A DNA stretch of 64,000 nt from JANQFV01 sp964468185 (GCA_964468185.1 CAYXTR010000020.1:1-64000), one strand, 5' to 3'; counted from the first letter of the stretch, positions 1 through 10,900 are shown. The notes: a model not told the origin generated them from the letters alone. Program-made: numbers and translations.

Positions 1-125
1 CCACAACGTCTCAATCACTACCCCCCGCAAGTGCCGTGCCGGACAGTATTGGTTACAAACCGGTGCCACCGGGTCTTATGGTCTACCGGGTGAAGAACGG
101 TGCCACAGGGTTTCCGGGGCGGGCG

Positions 126-821
<696 letters not shown>

Positions 822-924
822 GTATCGTCTCCCTTGCTTACGGTGCATTCAAGGCTCGTGATCGGCAAACACTCACCAAGCTATCTGATGGGAATGAAGG
901 CGCGGATGCAATCGGGCAATGTGC

Positions 925-1230
925 CTACTCGGATAGGCCCTTGGTCGTATGGACCCCGGCCCGTTGCGCCAGCAGCACGAGTTCGGCGAGCGAAGCGGGG
1001 TGCATTTTTCCCCTGAAGCGGCCGCGGAGGATCTTCACTGTCTTCTCGCTGATGTGCGAGCGGTTGGCGAGCATCTGGTTGGTGGTGGGATCGAGTGGGC
1101 GTTCATGGAGGAGCCGGGTGGTCACGACGACGGAGGCCCATGGATGTCGGTACGCAGCTTTGGCGGCTTGGAGTGCCGCAAGGGCTGCCCGGGACATTTG
1201 TGGCGAATGAACGGCTGAGTCAGTCGCCAT
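925..1230 (-). CDS. Short FixJ/LuxR-type HTH protein or gene remnant
   Basis: A 101-aa frame whose second half (about residues 48-95) reads like the C-terminal DNA-binding helix-turn-helix of FixJ/NarL response regulators, with the recognition stretch ISEKTVKILRGR followed by SLAELVLLAQRAG. The receiver domain normally found in front of it is absent, and the first 45 residues match nothing I recognise. The ribosome site is weak (AGGA very close to the ATG). It may be a stand-alone small DNA-binding protein or the decayed tail of a response regulator. It lies just upstream of the OmpR-type regulator on the same strand, about 100 bases away. Confidence 0.4.
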   Translation of the reverse strand: MATDSAVHSPQMSRAALAALQAAKAAYRHPWASVVVTTRLLHERPLDPTTNQMLANRSHISEKTVKILRGRFRGKMHPASLAELVLLAQRAGVHTTKGLSE

Positions 1231-1496
1231 CAGTCCTGTTGAGGAAGCACCGGTTCAAGCTTGAGGCTGCTGGTGGTGAGGGTGAGTCGTCGTGTACGGC
1301 GAGTGGCCATGTAGCTACGTCCTGATTCTGTGGCACTTTGAGACTCATCCGGGAATCGGCACGTTGTGTGTCGGATCCCGTTTGTATTGCCGCAGGATGG
1401 AGTCCCCACGCGGCCGATGGCGCGTTGTTGGGCACTCGGGCCGGTGTCCGTGGGTGTCCACCGGGCACGTCCTGGGGACTCCAAGAAGGAGCTACT

Positions 1497-1541
1497 GTGA
1501 CGTCCAGAGTGGGTATAAGGAAGCGGCGTAAGCAGTTTTAA
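1497..1541 (+). CDS. Possible 14-aa basic micropeptide
   Basis: A GTG start at 1497 is preceded by AAGGAG (1486-1491) at five-base spacing and opens a 14-codon frame reading VTSRVGIRKRRKQF, ending in TAA. The ribosome site is good by the standards of this window. The last codons fall inside the left arm of the stem 1524-1558. The Arg/Lys-rich tail resembles a leader peptide or a tiny ribosome-associated basic protein, but no gene follows on this strand behind the terminator, so classical attenuation of a downstream operon is unlikely. It could equally be chance within a structured RNA. Confidence 0.3.
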   Translation: MTSRVGIRKRRKQF

Positions 1542-1564
1542 ATAAACCGCTTACGCCGTTTCTG

Positions 1565-1600
1565 CCCCGTCGGAACCACCGGACGGGGTTTTTGGTTTTG
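1565..1600 (+). terminator. Rho-independent terminator
   Basis: A perfect 7-bp GC-rich stem (CCCCGTC at 1565-1571 with GACGGGG at 1582-1588) and a 10-base loop are followed by TTTTT, GG and TTTT. The U-tract side shows that it serves plus-strand transcription, ending the small transcript at about 1400-1600. Reading the other way it has no U-tract after the stem, so it is a poor terminator for the PEP-CTERM gene, which converges on it. Confidence 0.75.
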
Positions 1601-1621
1601 CTGCTTAGCCTGCGGTGGGTG

Positions 1622-2359
1622 TTACGCCATGCGGCGCTTGACCCAGCCCATGATGCCCAGGCCGAGCATGCCCAGTACCGCAGCGCCAGGAGCCGGGACG
1701 GCGACCACGAAGTCCTGCGTGGCCGAGCTGGTCAGGGCGCCGAGGACTGCCGTCGGGCCGGCACCGTCGAGGTTGCCCAGCCACGAATTCGCCAGCGACG
1801 TCAGGTTCGCGAAGTTTGCGTTCCACGCCGCGTTGACCTCGAAGCCGCCACCCGGGTTCGCACCCGAATAGCCGTCCGTCACGTCGTAGCTGGAGATGTC
1901 GGCATTGGCGGGCTCGTAGACGATCTCCCAGACCGCGAGCTGGAATGCCGCGGCGGTGAAGCCGTTGTTGACGTCGGCATAGTGACGACCCCACAGCTCG
2001 GCGATACGATTCGCCTGCGTGGTGGTCATCTGGTAGGAACCGTCCGGGGCGTCCTCAAGATCCACCAGATCCCAGGAGTAATTGCCGGGGGTGATTTCGT
2101 CTTCGAGATCGATGCAGAACCCGTTGAACGGGTTCCCCAACGCCGTTGCGTCACCAGTCGCATTCTGGACGTTGTTGAACTCCGACTCCCAGGCGTAGAT
2201 GCGCGAGCCGTTGAGATCCGCGCCGAAGACGCGGACGTTGATGTTGCTGTTGTAGAACGAGCCGTCGTAATGGGCGTCCAGCGAGCCGCTCAGATCGGCA
2301 AGTGCCGGCGTAGCGAGCAGACTGACCGCCCCCAAAATGATCAAAGCATTCTTCATCAC
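1622..2359 (-). CDS. PEP-CTERM sorting-domain surface protein
   Basis: An exported protein of 245 aa. A signal peptide (about residues 1-21, ending PALA) precedes a mostly beta-type, Asn/Asp/Gly-rich mature region of unknown function. The C-terminus is a PEP-CTERM signal: VPAPGAA, a hydrophobic helix (VLGMLGLGIMGWV) and a final KRRMA. In the known system, an exosortase cuts near the Pro-rich motif and anchors or releases the protein in the envelope or exopolysaccharide; no exosortase gene is in the window. Translation starts at GTG 2359 or the adjacent ATG 2356, both served by the GGAGGG site just upstream. It stands alone. The substrate or structural role is unknown. Confidence 0.88.
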   Translation of the reverse strand: MMKNALIILGAVSLLATPALADLSGSLDAHYDGSFYNSNINVRVFGADLNGSRIYAWESEFNNVQNATGDATALGNPFNGFCIDLEDEITPGNYSWDLVDLEDAPDGSYQMTTTQANRIAELWGRHYADVNNGFTAAAFQLAVWEIVYEPANADISSYDVTDGYSGANPGGGFEVNAAWNANFANLTSLANSWLGNLDGAGPTAVLGALTSSATQDFVVAVPAPGAAVLGMLGLGIMGWVKRRMA

Positions 2360-2856
2360 AATTTGCCCTCCGACCTCTCCGGCTTTCTTGGCTGCCTCAG
2401 GAGTAGGTCGCTATCAGAAGACCAGAAACTTCTCTCCCATCCAATACCGAAGCAGCGCTCTCCAGCGCCACCGACTCAGCGAGCTTCGACACTGCCTGGC
2501 GGATCCACCGAAATGGAACCGGTTACGGCAATCTGCGGCAACTTGCGGGAAATCGTCGCCTCAATCCACCGCGCCAAGAGCGCGTCGCTCGAACACCTTG
2601 CCCAAGTATAGCACTCCGTGCGCGATTCCAAAGCCCGTTTTGCGGGTTCCAGCGGCTTTAACCGAATTTTGATCATGTCGATCTCAGTGAAGTCTCATAA
2701 AGGCGGTTGCCAATCGCAGAGGTGACGTAATGGCCCCCACTCGCCGTCCGAAGTGCGTCGTGCACCTGAGACGAAAAATCTCACGTTGCACGTCCGGCAA
2801 TGCGATGTTCCGGTAGTTTCGCGTGTGGCGGGAGGCGGTTTATTGACGTGCGGCGG
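2360..2856. other. Intergenic region upstream of the PEP-CTERM gene
   Basis: No convincing gene was seen in these roughly 500 bases. On the minus strand a possible promoter reads TTTGGA (2632-2627), a 16-base spacer and TATACT (2610-2605). That would give the PEP-CTERM gene a long leader of about 240 bases. I found no clear terminator for aceE, which ends at 2857. Confidence 0.35.
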
Positions 2857-5550
2857 CTATGACACAGCCGGATCCGGCTTATCGGCGTTGATTCCCAGCT
2901 CGTCGATGATGGCCGGCAGTTGGCTTGTATCGAATTGATCTTGCTTTGCCAGTTGCGTCAATGCCCCCAGTGCCACGTGCTCGGCGTCGGTTTCGAAGAA
3001 ACGCCGAAGGTCGCGTCGGGCTTCGCTGCGTCCGAAACCGTCGGTACTGAGGATACACATGCCGGCTGGTGTCCAGGGGCAGAGGCGCTCCGCGACCGAA
3101 CTTACGTAATCGGACGTGACCACAACGGGCCACGGCTCGCGCTCGAGCGTCTGGGTGATATAGGGCACGCGTGGTTTCTGGTCGGGGTGCAGCCGGTTCC
3201 AACGGGTGCAGGCGAGTGCATCGCGGTAGAGTTCGTTGTAGCTGGTGGCGCTCCAGACATCCGCCGCGACGTTGTACCGCTCGCGCAGCAATTCCTGCGC
3301 GCGCAGCGCCTCGTTGATAAGAGGGCCGCTGCCGAAGATGTGGACCCGCGGCCGCTGTTCCGGGTCCTCGGCAGGCCGCACTTTGTATAGTCCCTTGCGA
3401 ATCCCTTCTTCAACGCCGTCGGGCAGCGGGGGCTGCGGGTAGGTTTCGTTGTAGACGGTCAGGTAATAGAAGACGTTCTCGTCGTTTTGATACATGCGCC
3501 GCAGCCCGTCGCGTACGACGATGGCCAGTTCGTATGCGTAAGCGCAATCGTACGAGACACAGTTGGGCACGGTGCTGGCGTGCAAGAGGCTGTGGCCGTC
3601 CTGGTGCTGGAGGCCCTCGCCGGCGAGTGTTGTGCGGCCGGCCGTCGCACCGATCAGGAAGCCCTTGCAGCGTTGATCGCCGGCGAGCCAGATGCTGTCG
3701 CCGACGCGCTGGAATCCGAACATGGAATAGAACAGGAAGAATGGGATCGTATTCAGTCCATGGGTGGCGTAGGCGCTGCCCGCCGCGATGAATGAGGCCA
3801 TGGACCCGGCCTCGGTGATGCCCTCTTCCAGGATCTGGCCATTCTGCCGCTCCTCATAGCGCATCAGCAAGTGTGCGTCCACCGGTTCGTACAACTGGCC
3901 GGCGTGGGCGTAGATTCCGTACGATCGGAACAGGGCGTCCATGCCGAAGGTGCGCGCTTCGTCCGGCACGATTGGCACGATCAGCTTGCCGAGTCGCTGG
4001 TCTGACAGCAGGCGATTCAGCATCCGGACCAGTGCCATGGTCGTGGCTACGTCGCGGCCGTCGCTGCCACCCAGAAACTCATCGAACAGCTTTTGCTCCG
4101 GTGGATCCAGCGGCTGGGCGTTCACGGTGCGCTTAGGCAGATAGCCGCCGAGTTTCTTCCGGCGTTCGTGCAGATAATCGTATTCGGCGGAGCCTTCCTT
4201 GAAGCGGCAGAATGGTGCCTCGGCGATTTCTTCATCGGTTACGGGGATATCGAAGCGATCGCGGAACGTCCGCAATTCGTCCTCACTGAGTTTCTTCTGC
4301 TGGTGGGTGATGTTCTTGCCTTCGCCGGCCTCGCCCAGCCCGTAGCCCTTGATCGTCCGCGCCAGGATGACGGTGGGCTGGCCGGTGTGTGACGTTGCCG
4401 CGGCGTACGCGTTGTAGACCTTGACCGGGTCGTGGCCGCCGAGTCGCAGGGTTCGAATCTCTTCGTCGGTGAGTCGATCGACGAGCTTGAGCAGTTGCGG
4501 GTCCCGTCCGAAGAAGTGCTCGCGGGCGTATGCGCCGGATTCGACCGTGAAGCGTTGCCACTGTCCGTCGACGATGTCGGCCATGTGCTCGATCAGCAGT
4601 CCTTCATCATCGGCGGCGAAGAGGGGATCCCAATCACTGCCCCAGATGACCTTGATGACGTTCCAGCCGGCACCGCGGAAGACGCGCTCGAGTTCCTGGA
4701 TGACGTTGCCGTTGCCGCGCACGGGGCCATCCAGGCGTTGCAAGTTGCAGTTGATGACCCAGGTCAGGTTGTCGAGCTCTTCGCGCGAGGCCAGATGGAT
4801 TGCGCCGAGGCTCTCCGGCTCGTCCATCTCGCCGTCGCCGAGAAAGGCCCACACGCGTGAGGCCGCTGTCCTTTGCAGGCCGCGATCCTCGACGTAGCGG
4901 TTGAACCGGGCCTGGTAGATCGAATTCAGGGGTCCGAGGCCCATTGACACCGTGGGGAATTGCCAGAAATCGGGCATGAGCCACGGGTGTGGATAAGAGG
5001 AGAGTCCGCCACCGTCCGCGAGTTCGCGCCGAAAGTGGTGCAGCAAGTGAGCATCGATGCGACCCTCGAGGTAGGCCCGGGCATACATGCCCGGGGCGGC
5101 GTGACCCTGGAAGAAGATGTGGTCGCCGGCGGACTTATCGGTCCGCGCTCGAAAGAAGTGATTGAACGCCACTTCGTAGAGGGTCGCGGACGAGGCGAAG
5201 CTCGAGATGTGACCGCCGATGCCGTCGGACTGGCGATTTGCCCGCACGACCATGGCCATGGCATTCCAGCGTGCGTAGCTTTTGATCCGTCGTTCGATCT
5301 GCCGATCGCCGGGGTAGGGTGCCTGCTCGCGTTTGGGGATGGTGTTCACGTAGGGGGTATTCGCGACGAAGGGCAGTTCGACCTGTCGGCGGAGTGACCA
5401 GCGGTGCAGTGCCTCGAGCAGGAATTTGGCCCGGCGTTCGCCGTCGTGGTGGTGCACGGCTTCCAACGAGGCGATCCACTCGGCGGTCTCGATGGGGTTG
5501 GGGTCGTTGGGGAGGATGTCCCCGGTATTCGTTTCAGTCTGTTCGGGCAT
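2857..5550 (-). CDS. aceE: Pyruvate dehydrogenase E1 component, homodimeric type
   Basis: An 897-aa thiamine-diphosphate enzyme that decarboxylates pyruvate and passes the acetyl group to the lipoyl domain of the E2 subunit, linking glycolysis to acetyl-CoA. Length and sequence are typical of the homodimeric (E. coli-type) E1. Visible blocks include the N-terminal IASLEAVHHHDGERRAKFLL, the ThDP/Mg motif beginning GDGEMDEPE with the later INCNLQRLDGPVRGNG, and the conserved GITEAGSM and TAGRTTLAGEGLQHQDGHS segments. The E2 and E3 genes are not in the window, so it is transcribed alone here. The start is at 5550, with no better alternative. Confidence 0.96.
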   Translation of the reverse strand: MPEQTETNTGDILPNDPNPIETAEWIASLEAVHHHDGERRAKFLLEALHRWSLRRQVELPFVANTPYVNTIPKREQAPYPGDRQIERRIKSYARWNAMAMVVRANRQSDGIGGHISSFASSATLYEVAFNHFFRARTDKSAGDHIFFQGHAAPGMYARAYLEGRIDAHLLHHFRRELADGGGLSSYPHPWLMPDFWQFPTVSMGLGPLNSIYQARFNRYVEDRGLQRTAASRVWAFLGDGEMDEPESLGAIHLASREELDNLTWVINCNLQRLDGPVRGNGNVIQELERVFRGAGWNVIKVIWGSDWDPLFAADDEGLLIEHMADIVDGQWQRFTVESGAYAREHFFGRDPQLLKLVDRLTDEEIRTLRLGGHDPVKVYNAYAAATSHTGQPTVILARTIKGYGLGEAGEGKNITHQQKKLSEDELRTFRDRFDIPVTDEEIAEAPFCRFKEGSAEYDYLHERRKKLGGYLPKRTVNAQPLDPPEQKLFDEFLGGSDGRDVATTMALVRMLNRLLSDQRLGKLIVPIVPDEARTFGMDALFRSYGIYAHAGQLYEPVDAHLLMRYEERQNGQILEEGITEAGSMASFIAAGSAYATHGLNTIPFFLFYSMFGFQRVGDSIWLAGDQRCKGFLIGATAGRTTLAGEGLQHQDGHSLLHASTVPNCVSYDCAYAYELAIVVRDGLRRMYQNDENVFYYLTVYNETYPQPPLPDGVEEGIRKGLYKVRPAEDPEQRPRVHIFGSGPLINEALRAQELLRERYNVAADVWSATSYNELYRDALACTRWNRLHPDQKPRVPYITQTLEREPWPVVVTSDYVSSVAERLCPWTPAGMCILSTDGFGRSEARRDLRRFFETDAEHVALGALTQLAKQDQFDTSQLPAIIDELGINADKPDPAVS

Positions 5551-5750
5551 GATCGGCCTCGTTGGTCAGCGGGCGGTCGAAACACCAGTCGGATAAGCGT
5601 AGCCCGGGACGGGGCAACGTCAACAAATGCTATGGTCGCCGGGCGTCTCCGTCTGATTCTCGGGGGTGATAACTGGCTATCATGTGTTGGAGTTGCTCTG
5701 GCGTGGCTGGCGGCAAGTTGTTGTCGCGGTTGGTTGGGGCCGTTCACCCC

Positions 5751-5779
5751 TTGCGTCCGTCGCCGATCGGACGTAAACT
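5751..5779 (+). promoter_or_regulatory. Sigma-70-type promoter of rplU
   Basis: A -35 box TTGCGT (5751-5756), an exact 17-base spacer and a -10 box TAAACT (5774-5779) lie 49 bases before the rplU start codon. Transcription would start near 5786. The spacing is ideal and four to five of six bases match consensus in each box. Confidence 0.6.
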
Positions 5780-5828
5780 ACTTGGCTCGGATTCTGACGC
5801 AAACCGCGTAATCCGCGGAGGAACGAAC

Positions 5829-6143
5829 GTGTACGCGATTTTCGAAGACGGCGGCAAACAGTACAAGGTCTCCACCGGGGATACCCTGCTGATCGAGCGG
5901 CAGGATCTCGACGACGGTCAGAATGAGCTTACCTTTGACAAGGTACTCATGCTTGGCGAGGGAGAAGATGCGAAGGTTGGCACGCCCTGGGTGGATGGTG
6001 CCACGGTGACTGCCAAAGTCGTCGAAGAGCTGAAGATGCCGAAGGTGCATGGTATCAAGTTCAAACGCCGGAAGGGTCATGCCAAGCACTGGGGCCATCG
6101 GCAGCGGATGCTCCGCGTCGAGATCAATCAGATCAAGGGGTAG
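5829..6143 (+). CDS. rplU: 50S ribosomal protein bL21
   Basis: bL21, 104 aa, a 23S-rRNA-binding protein of the large subunit. The start MYAIFEDGGKQYKV, the middle GAKV-like turn, and the basic HGIKFKRRKGHAKHWGHRQ segment are diagnostic. Translation begins with GTG at 5829 behind a strong GGAGGA site (5817-5822); longer in-frame readings start upstream of the promoter and are not credible. In most bacteria rplU is followed by rpmA (bL27) and obgE, but here a phosphatase gene follows on the opposite strand. The bL21/bL27 pairing is therefore broken in this genome segment. Confidence 0.96.
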   Translation: MYAIFEDGGKQYKVSTGDTLLIERQDLDDGQNELTFDKVLMLGEGEDAKVGTPWVDGATVTAKVVEELKMPKVHGIKFKRRKGHAKHWGHRQRMLRVEINQIKG

Positions 6144-6225
6144 TCGGTATTGCACAAGAGGGGGGCGGTAGGGGATGCGTGGTGGGTGTATTTATTGGGT
6201 GAGATTTTCGGTTCGGTTGCTCAGT

Positions 6226-7422
6226 TCATGGGTCCACTTCGAGCAAAAGGACGGTGACATCGTCGGCGGGGTGAAGTGAACCTTCGCGGCAGTCGAGGTA
6301 GTCGCCGACGGCGCGGCTGATCTGTTCGGCCGGCAGGGTGGCCCAGTGTTTCAGTTGATCGGTAAAGACCGGGTCGTCTTCGGTGCCCGCGCCAGGTACG
6401 ACGACGACCTCCTCGATGCCGTCGGTATAGAAGGCGAGTTTGTCGCCGGCTTCCAGTTGAATCTGCACTTCTTCGAACTCGGCGGGGAAGTCGGGCAGGC
6501 CGAGCAAGCTGCCGCCGGAGCGGACTTCGCGGATGGCGCCGTCGCGTTTCATGAGCAGTGGATAGGGATGACCGGCCCGGGCGAGGGTGCACACGCCGGA
6601 GCGGGTGTTCAGCACCGCGTAGGCGGCGGTGACGAATTGCGAGTTGGGCAATTGTTGGCGGACGAGGCAGTTGTGCAGTGTGTCCAGTGCCTCCGCGGGT
6701 CGAACAATCGTGTAGTGATCGTCCTCGATGCGTTTGGCGACGAGGGCTTGTCGCAGGAACATGGTGAGCAGGCCGGCGGCGACGCCGTGGCCCATTGCAT
6801 CGGAGACGAACATGCCGAGGTGGTGCTCATCGATGCGGAAGACGTCGTACATGTCGCCGCTGACCCAGCTGGCGGGCCGATAGAAGACGGCGAATGAATA
6901 GGGTGCGATTTGCGGAATGTCGTGGGGCAGGAAGTCGCGCTGGAGGCGGCCGGCCAGGCGCATTTCCTGGTCAATCTCGCCGAAGTAGCGGTTGAGTTGC
7001 TCGCCGAGGCGGTGCAAGTGGCTCAGCTCGCGTTCGAGCCCTTGTACGAGGGGGACGTAGCGGGCGAGGGTTGAGACCTTGCCGGCGAGCTCGTCCAGAC
7101 TGGTTTGGGGATCGAGCCATTCGATGAGTGGGCCGCTCTCGCGTTTGAGTGCTGGGGCGTCGCCGTGCACGACGGTGGCGATTTTTCCGGACACGAGTTT
7201 GTTGAGGATGGACGCGACCTGGCATTCGTTGACGCCGAGGCGTTGCGGATCGACGAGAATGATGGCGACGTCGCCGGTATGGGGCTCGACGCCCAGGCTT
7301 GAGGTGTGGTCGAGCTCGACGCGGGTGGCGGGGAGGCCGCGTTGCTCGAGACGCTGGCAGAGGTCGCGTGAAGCTTGTGGGCTGGCGTCGAAGAGCAGCA
7401 CTCGTGAGCCGGTGAAGGGCAT
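6226..7422 (-). CDS. SpoIIE/RsbU-type PP2C serine phosphatase with receiver-like N-terminus
   Basis: A 398-aa phosphatase expected to dephosphorylate a STAS-domain anti-sigma antagonist in a partner-switching pathway. Residues about 1-120 look like a receiver-type Rossmann domain (SRVLLFDASPQASRDL) that lacks a clear phospho-acceptor Asp. A short helical linker follows. The PP2C domain has the metal-binding motifs SGDMYD, VSDAMGHG, FYTDGIEE and HPADDVTV. The start at 7422 (MPFTGSRVLL) is preferred because the receiver-like fold begins there; an in-frame ATG lies 63 bases upstream. The only STAS/kinase pair in this window (34.8-35.6 kb) is far away, so a functional link is only possible. Confidence 0.88.
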   Translation of the reverse strand: MPFTGSRVLLFDASPQASRDLCQRLEQRGLPATRVELDHTSSLGVEPHTGDVAIILVDPQRLGVNECQVASILNKLVSGKIATVVHGDAPALKRESGPLIEWLDPQTSLDELAGKVSTLARYVPLVQGLERELSHLHRLGEQLNRYFGEIDQEMRLAGRLQRDFLPHDIPQIAPYSFAVFYRPASWVSGDMYDVFRIDEHHLGMFVSDAMGHGVAAGLLTMFLRQALVAKRIEDDHYTIVRPAEALDTLHNCLVRQQLPNSQFVTAAYAVLNTRSGVCTLARAGHPYPLLMKRDGAIREVRSGGSLLGLPDFPAEFEEVQIQLEAGDKLAFYTDGIEEVVVVPGAGTEDDPVFTDQLKHWATLPAEQISRAVGDYLDCREGSLHPADDVTVLLLEVDP

Positions 7423-7957
7423 GCGGTTGGGTCGCCTTTCCGGGGTTGGTGTGTTGCCGGTATCGTACGGGTGCGCACGGCGCACTGGTGTGCGGCTGGT
7501 GCGCGAGGGGACTCCGTCTTGAGACTTCGTCCCGAAAGGCGGATGGCTTGATCGGGTGGTGGCGGGGATGTGAGCGTGCGGCAGTCATGGTCACTGGTTG
7601 CGTGGGGTCAGGCAGTCTATAGGACGCTGGCGCGGGCTTACCGGACATTCGGGTGTGACAAGTCCGGAACGATGCAGGCGTTCATGGTGTGAGCAGCGCT
7701 TTGGTGGGCTACGTCAGATGCGGGAGAAGTTGTTGAATGAATCTCATTTACGCAACGTTGACGTGAATTGCGATGAGGTCCGAGAAAGCCTTGACTCGTG
7801 TGGTGTTTCCGGCTTTGCTATGCTACTGGCCCGTTCGGGTCGCAGAGCCGCCGGGTGAGTACTGTGCGCGTGATGGTGCGGCACGCAGTGCATTCAAGTT
7901 TTTGGGTTGCTCCAGCTTCTGACACTTAAGCGAGCCTTGTAAGCGGAAAGAACACGC
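7423..7957. other. Divergent intergenic region between phosphatase and activase genes
   Basis: About 535 bases separate the two divergent start codons, with no credible gene. On the plus strand TTGACT (7791-7796) resembles a -35 box, but the -10 candidates at suitable distance are poor. Short open frames here lack ribosome sites and family resemblance. Confidence 0.4.
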
Positions 7958-10900
7958 ATGAGTGTATACCTGGGGATCGACGTTGGGGCGGTCAGTGTCA
8001 AGACGGCGGTACTGGCTGCGTCCGGGACGGTGGACGAGATTGCACAACGTGCGGGGGTTGGACTGGTTCGCTTGCAGCCGCATGCAGAGTCCGAAGAAGG
8101 CGTGCTGATCTGGCCGGTGCGCCGCACGCGGGGTCAGCCGCTGGATGTAGCGCGGGCGGTACTGGATGAAGTGCTGGGTCTGGTGGGGCAGGATTGCGTG
8201 GCGGCGCTGGTGGTGACCGGCTCGGGGGGGCAGATGGTGGCGCAGGCGATGCAGGCGCAGACGTGCAATGAGTTTCAGGCCTGTGCGCGGGCGGTGAATC
8301 TGCTGCATCCGGATGTGCGGACTGTTTTCGAACTGGGTGGCGAGACGAGTCGGTTCATTCGGCTGGCGCCTGACCCGGGGAGCGGGACGCTCGGTATTCT
8401 CGATTATGGCGTGAATGGTGATTGTGCCGCGGGGACGGGGGCGTTTCTCGATCAGCAAGCGGGACGGCTGAAGTACAAGATCGAAGACATCGGGGGCATT
8501 GTGGAGGAAGCGGAGCGGGCGGCGCAGATTGCGGGCCGTTGCAGTGTGTTTGCCAAGAGTGACATGATTCACGCGCAGCAGAAGGGCTTTGCGCCGCCGG
8601 AGGTACTGCGTGGCCTGTGCAACGCGGTGGCGACGAACTTCAAGACCGCGGTGGTGAAGGGCCGGCAGCCGGTGCCGCCGGTGGCGTTTCTGGGTGGGGT
8701 GGCGAACAACAGCGCGGTGGTGCGGGGGTTGCGCGAGACGTTCGAGCTGGATGATGGAGAGTTGTTTGTGCCGACGGCGGCGGAGTCGTTGCCGGCGGTA
8801 GGGGCGGCGTGTGCGGCGCGTGAGTTGAAGGCCAGTGAGCAGCGCGATGCGTCAAGGCAGGTTGACCGACTGCGGGCGATGACGCATGGAGAGCCGGACA
8901 CCTTTCCGCGCACGCGGCGCCTGAGTCTGGAGCGTGTCACGCTGTTGCGGGATGAGGCGCGCGAGTATGTGCTGCCGAAGAACGGCGACAAGATCGATGC
9001 ATACCTGGGGTTGGACATCGGTTCGGTGGGTACGAAGCTCGTGCTGATCGATGATCAGGGCGATGTTATTCACTCGATCTTTACGCGGACGGAGGGGCGG
9101 CCGATTGAAGTGGTCACGCGCTGTCTGCGCGAGATCGAGGAGGCGGTTGGTTGGGCGGTGGACATTCGCGGCGTAGGCACGACGGGCAGCGGACGCGAGT
9201 TGATCGGCGAACTGGTCGGGGCGGATGCCATTACGGACGAGATCACGTGTCACAAGTCGGGGGCGACGTTTGTGGGCGATCGGCTGCTCGGCAAGCGTCC
9301 GGACACGATTTTTGAGATTGGCGGGCAGGATAGCAAGTACATCAGCCTGGAAACCGAGGCGGCCGGCGACGGGGCGGCCCGGGTGGAGACGGGCGATGTG
9401 GCAGCGGTCAATGGTGGCAATGGGGATGGGCAGGCTGGCGACGCTGCTACCGCGGTGGCTGCGGCGCACGGGCCGGGCGAGTCGATCGTGGTCGATTTTC
9501 AGATGAACGAGGCCTGTGCGGCGGGGACGGGCAGTTTTCTGGAGGAACGGGCGGAAGAGCTGGGCGTGTCGATCAAGGGGGAGTTTGCGCAGCTTGCACT
9601 GGAATCGCAGGCGCCGATCAAGCTGGGTGAGCGCTGCACCGTGTTCATGGAACGCGATGTCAACACGTACATGCAGCGTGGGGCCGAGCGAAAGGACGTT
9701 ATTGCGGGCCTCGCGTACTCGATCGCGTACAACTACATCAATCGCGTGGTGCGGGGCCGCAAGATCGGGGATTGCATCTTCTTCCAGGGCGGTACGGCCT
9801 ACAACGATGCGGTGGCGGCGGCGTTCAGCATGATCGCCGGCAAGGAGATCATCGTTCCGCCGCACAACGCGATTCTGGGGGCGATCGGGGCGGCCCTGAT
9901 CGCGCGGGACAAGAATGCGGCGACGGGCAATGCGACGCGTTTCCGTGGCTATGACATGACGCAGGTGGACTACACGCTGCGCGAATTCACGTGCAAGGGC
10001 TGCGGCAATCACTGCGCGGTGCAGGAGTTCAGCGTCGAGGGCGAGAAGACGTTCTGGGGGGACAAGTGTTCCGAGCGGTTCCGCAAGCAGGTGAAGAGCC
10101 CGCAGAAGCCGGTCATTCCAGATCTGGTTGCGGTGCGCAACGAGTTGATGGTGGCTGACGACGACGGCGATCCGTCGGATGCGCGGCAGGCCATCGGTAT
10201 TCCGCTGGCGATGTATACGTGGGATCTGCTGCCGTTCTACCGGCGCTTCTTCCGGGATTGCGGGTTCAAGGTCGTCGTGTCGTCGGAGACGAATCGGCAG
10301 ACGATTCGCAACGGGTTGGAGGCGGTTGTTTCCGAGCCGTGCTTCCCGATCATTGTTGCGCATGGTCACGCCGTCGAGTTGGCGCAGCGTGGTGTCGACT
10401 TCATCTGGATTCCGAATCAGATCACGACGAATGAGCGACAGGACCCGAAGCTTGACGCGTTCGTGTGTCCATGGGGGCAGACGTTGCCCTATGTTGTCCG
10501 GCAGACGCCGACGTTCCGGGGCTGGTCGGGGCGCATTCTGTGCCCGACGATCAGTTTCCAAGATGGCGAGGCGGCGCTGCGCAAGGCGTTGGTGCAGGTA
10601 GTCGGTGAGCTGGGCGTGGGGGCCGGTCGAGCGCGGCGGGCGTTCGGGCGAGCGCTGGAGGCGTTGCGGGTATTCCGCCGGGATTATGCAGCGGCCGGTC
10701 GTGAGGCGCTGGACACGGTTCTGCGTATGAATGCGCCGGCGATGGTGCTGGTGGGGCGGCCGTACAACACGCATGACGCGGGTGTCAGTCTGTCGGTGGC
10801 GCGCAAGCTGCGTGAGCAGTATGGTGTGAACCTGCTGCCGATCGATGCGCTGCCGCTGGACGACATCGAGTTTGATGATGTGTGCGACAACATGTACTGG

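Larger units (their letters stand above)
1399..1600 (+). ncRNA. Candidate structured RNA / small transcript
   Basis: Three nested or tandem inverted repeats lie in 200 bases and end in a strong terminator. A perfect 10-bp stem pairs 1399-1408 (GGAGTCCCCA) with 1473-1482. A second perfect 10-bp stem pairs 1524-1533 (CGGCGTAAGC) with 1549-1558. The third is the terminator at 1565-1588, followed by T-rich sequence. No recognisable protein-coding gene on this strand precedes the terminator, so the transcript is either a small RNA or a leader-like RNA carrying the 14-codon frame listed separately. I do not recognise a known RNA family. The call rests on base pairing and the terminator only; no promoter was identified. 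Confidence 0.35.

Noticed and set aside
1497..1600. Classical amino-acid attenuator (Arg/Lys-rich leader peptide plus terminator)
   Set aside because: No biosynthetic gene follows on the plus strand; the next gene is on the opposite strand.
1592..2611. Plus-strand open frame of 339 codons opposite the PEP-CTERM gene
   Set aside because: No signal, domain or ribosome site; the minus strand has a signal peptide and PEP-CTERM motif.
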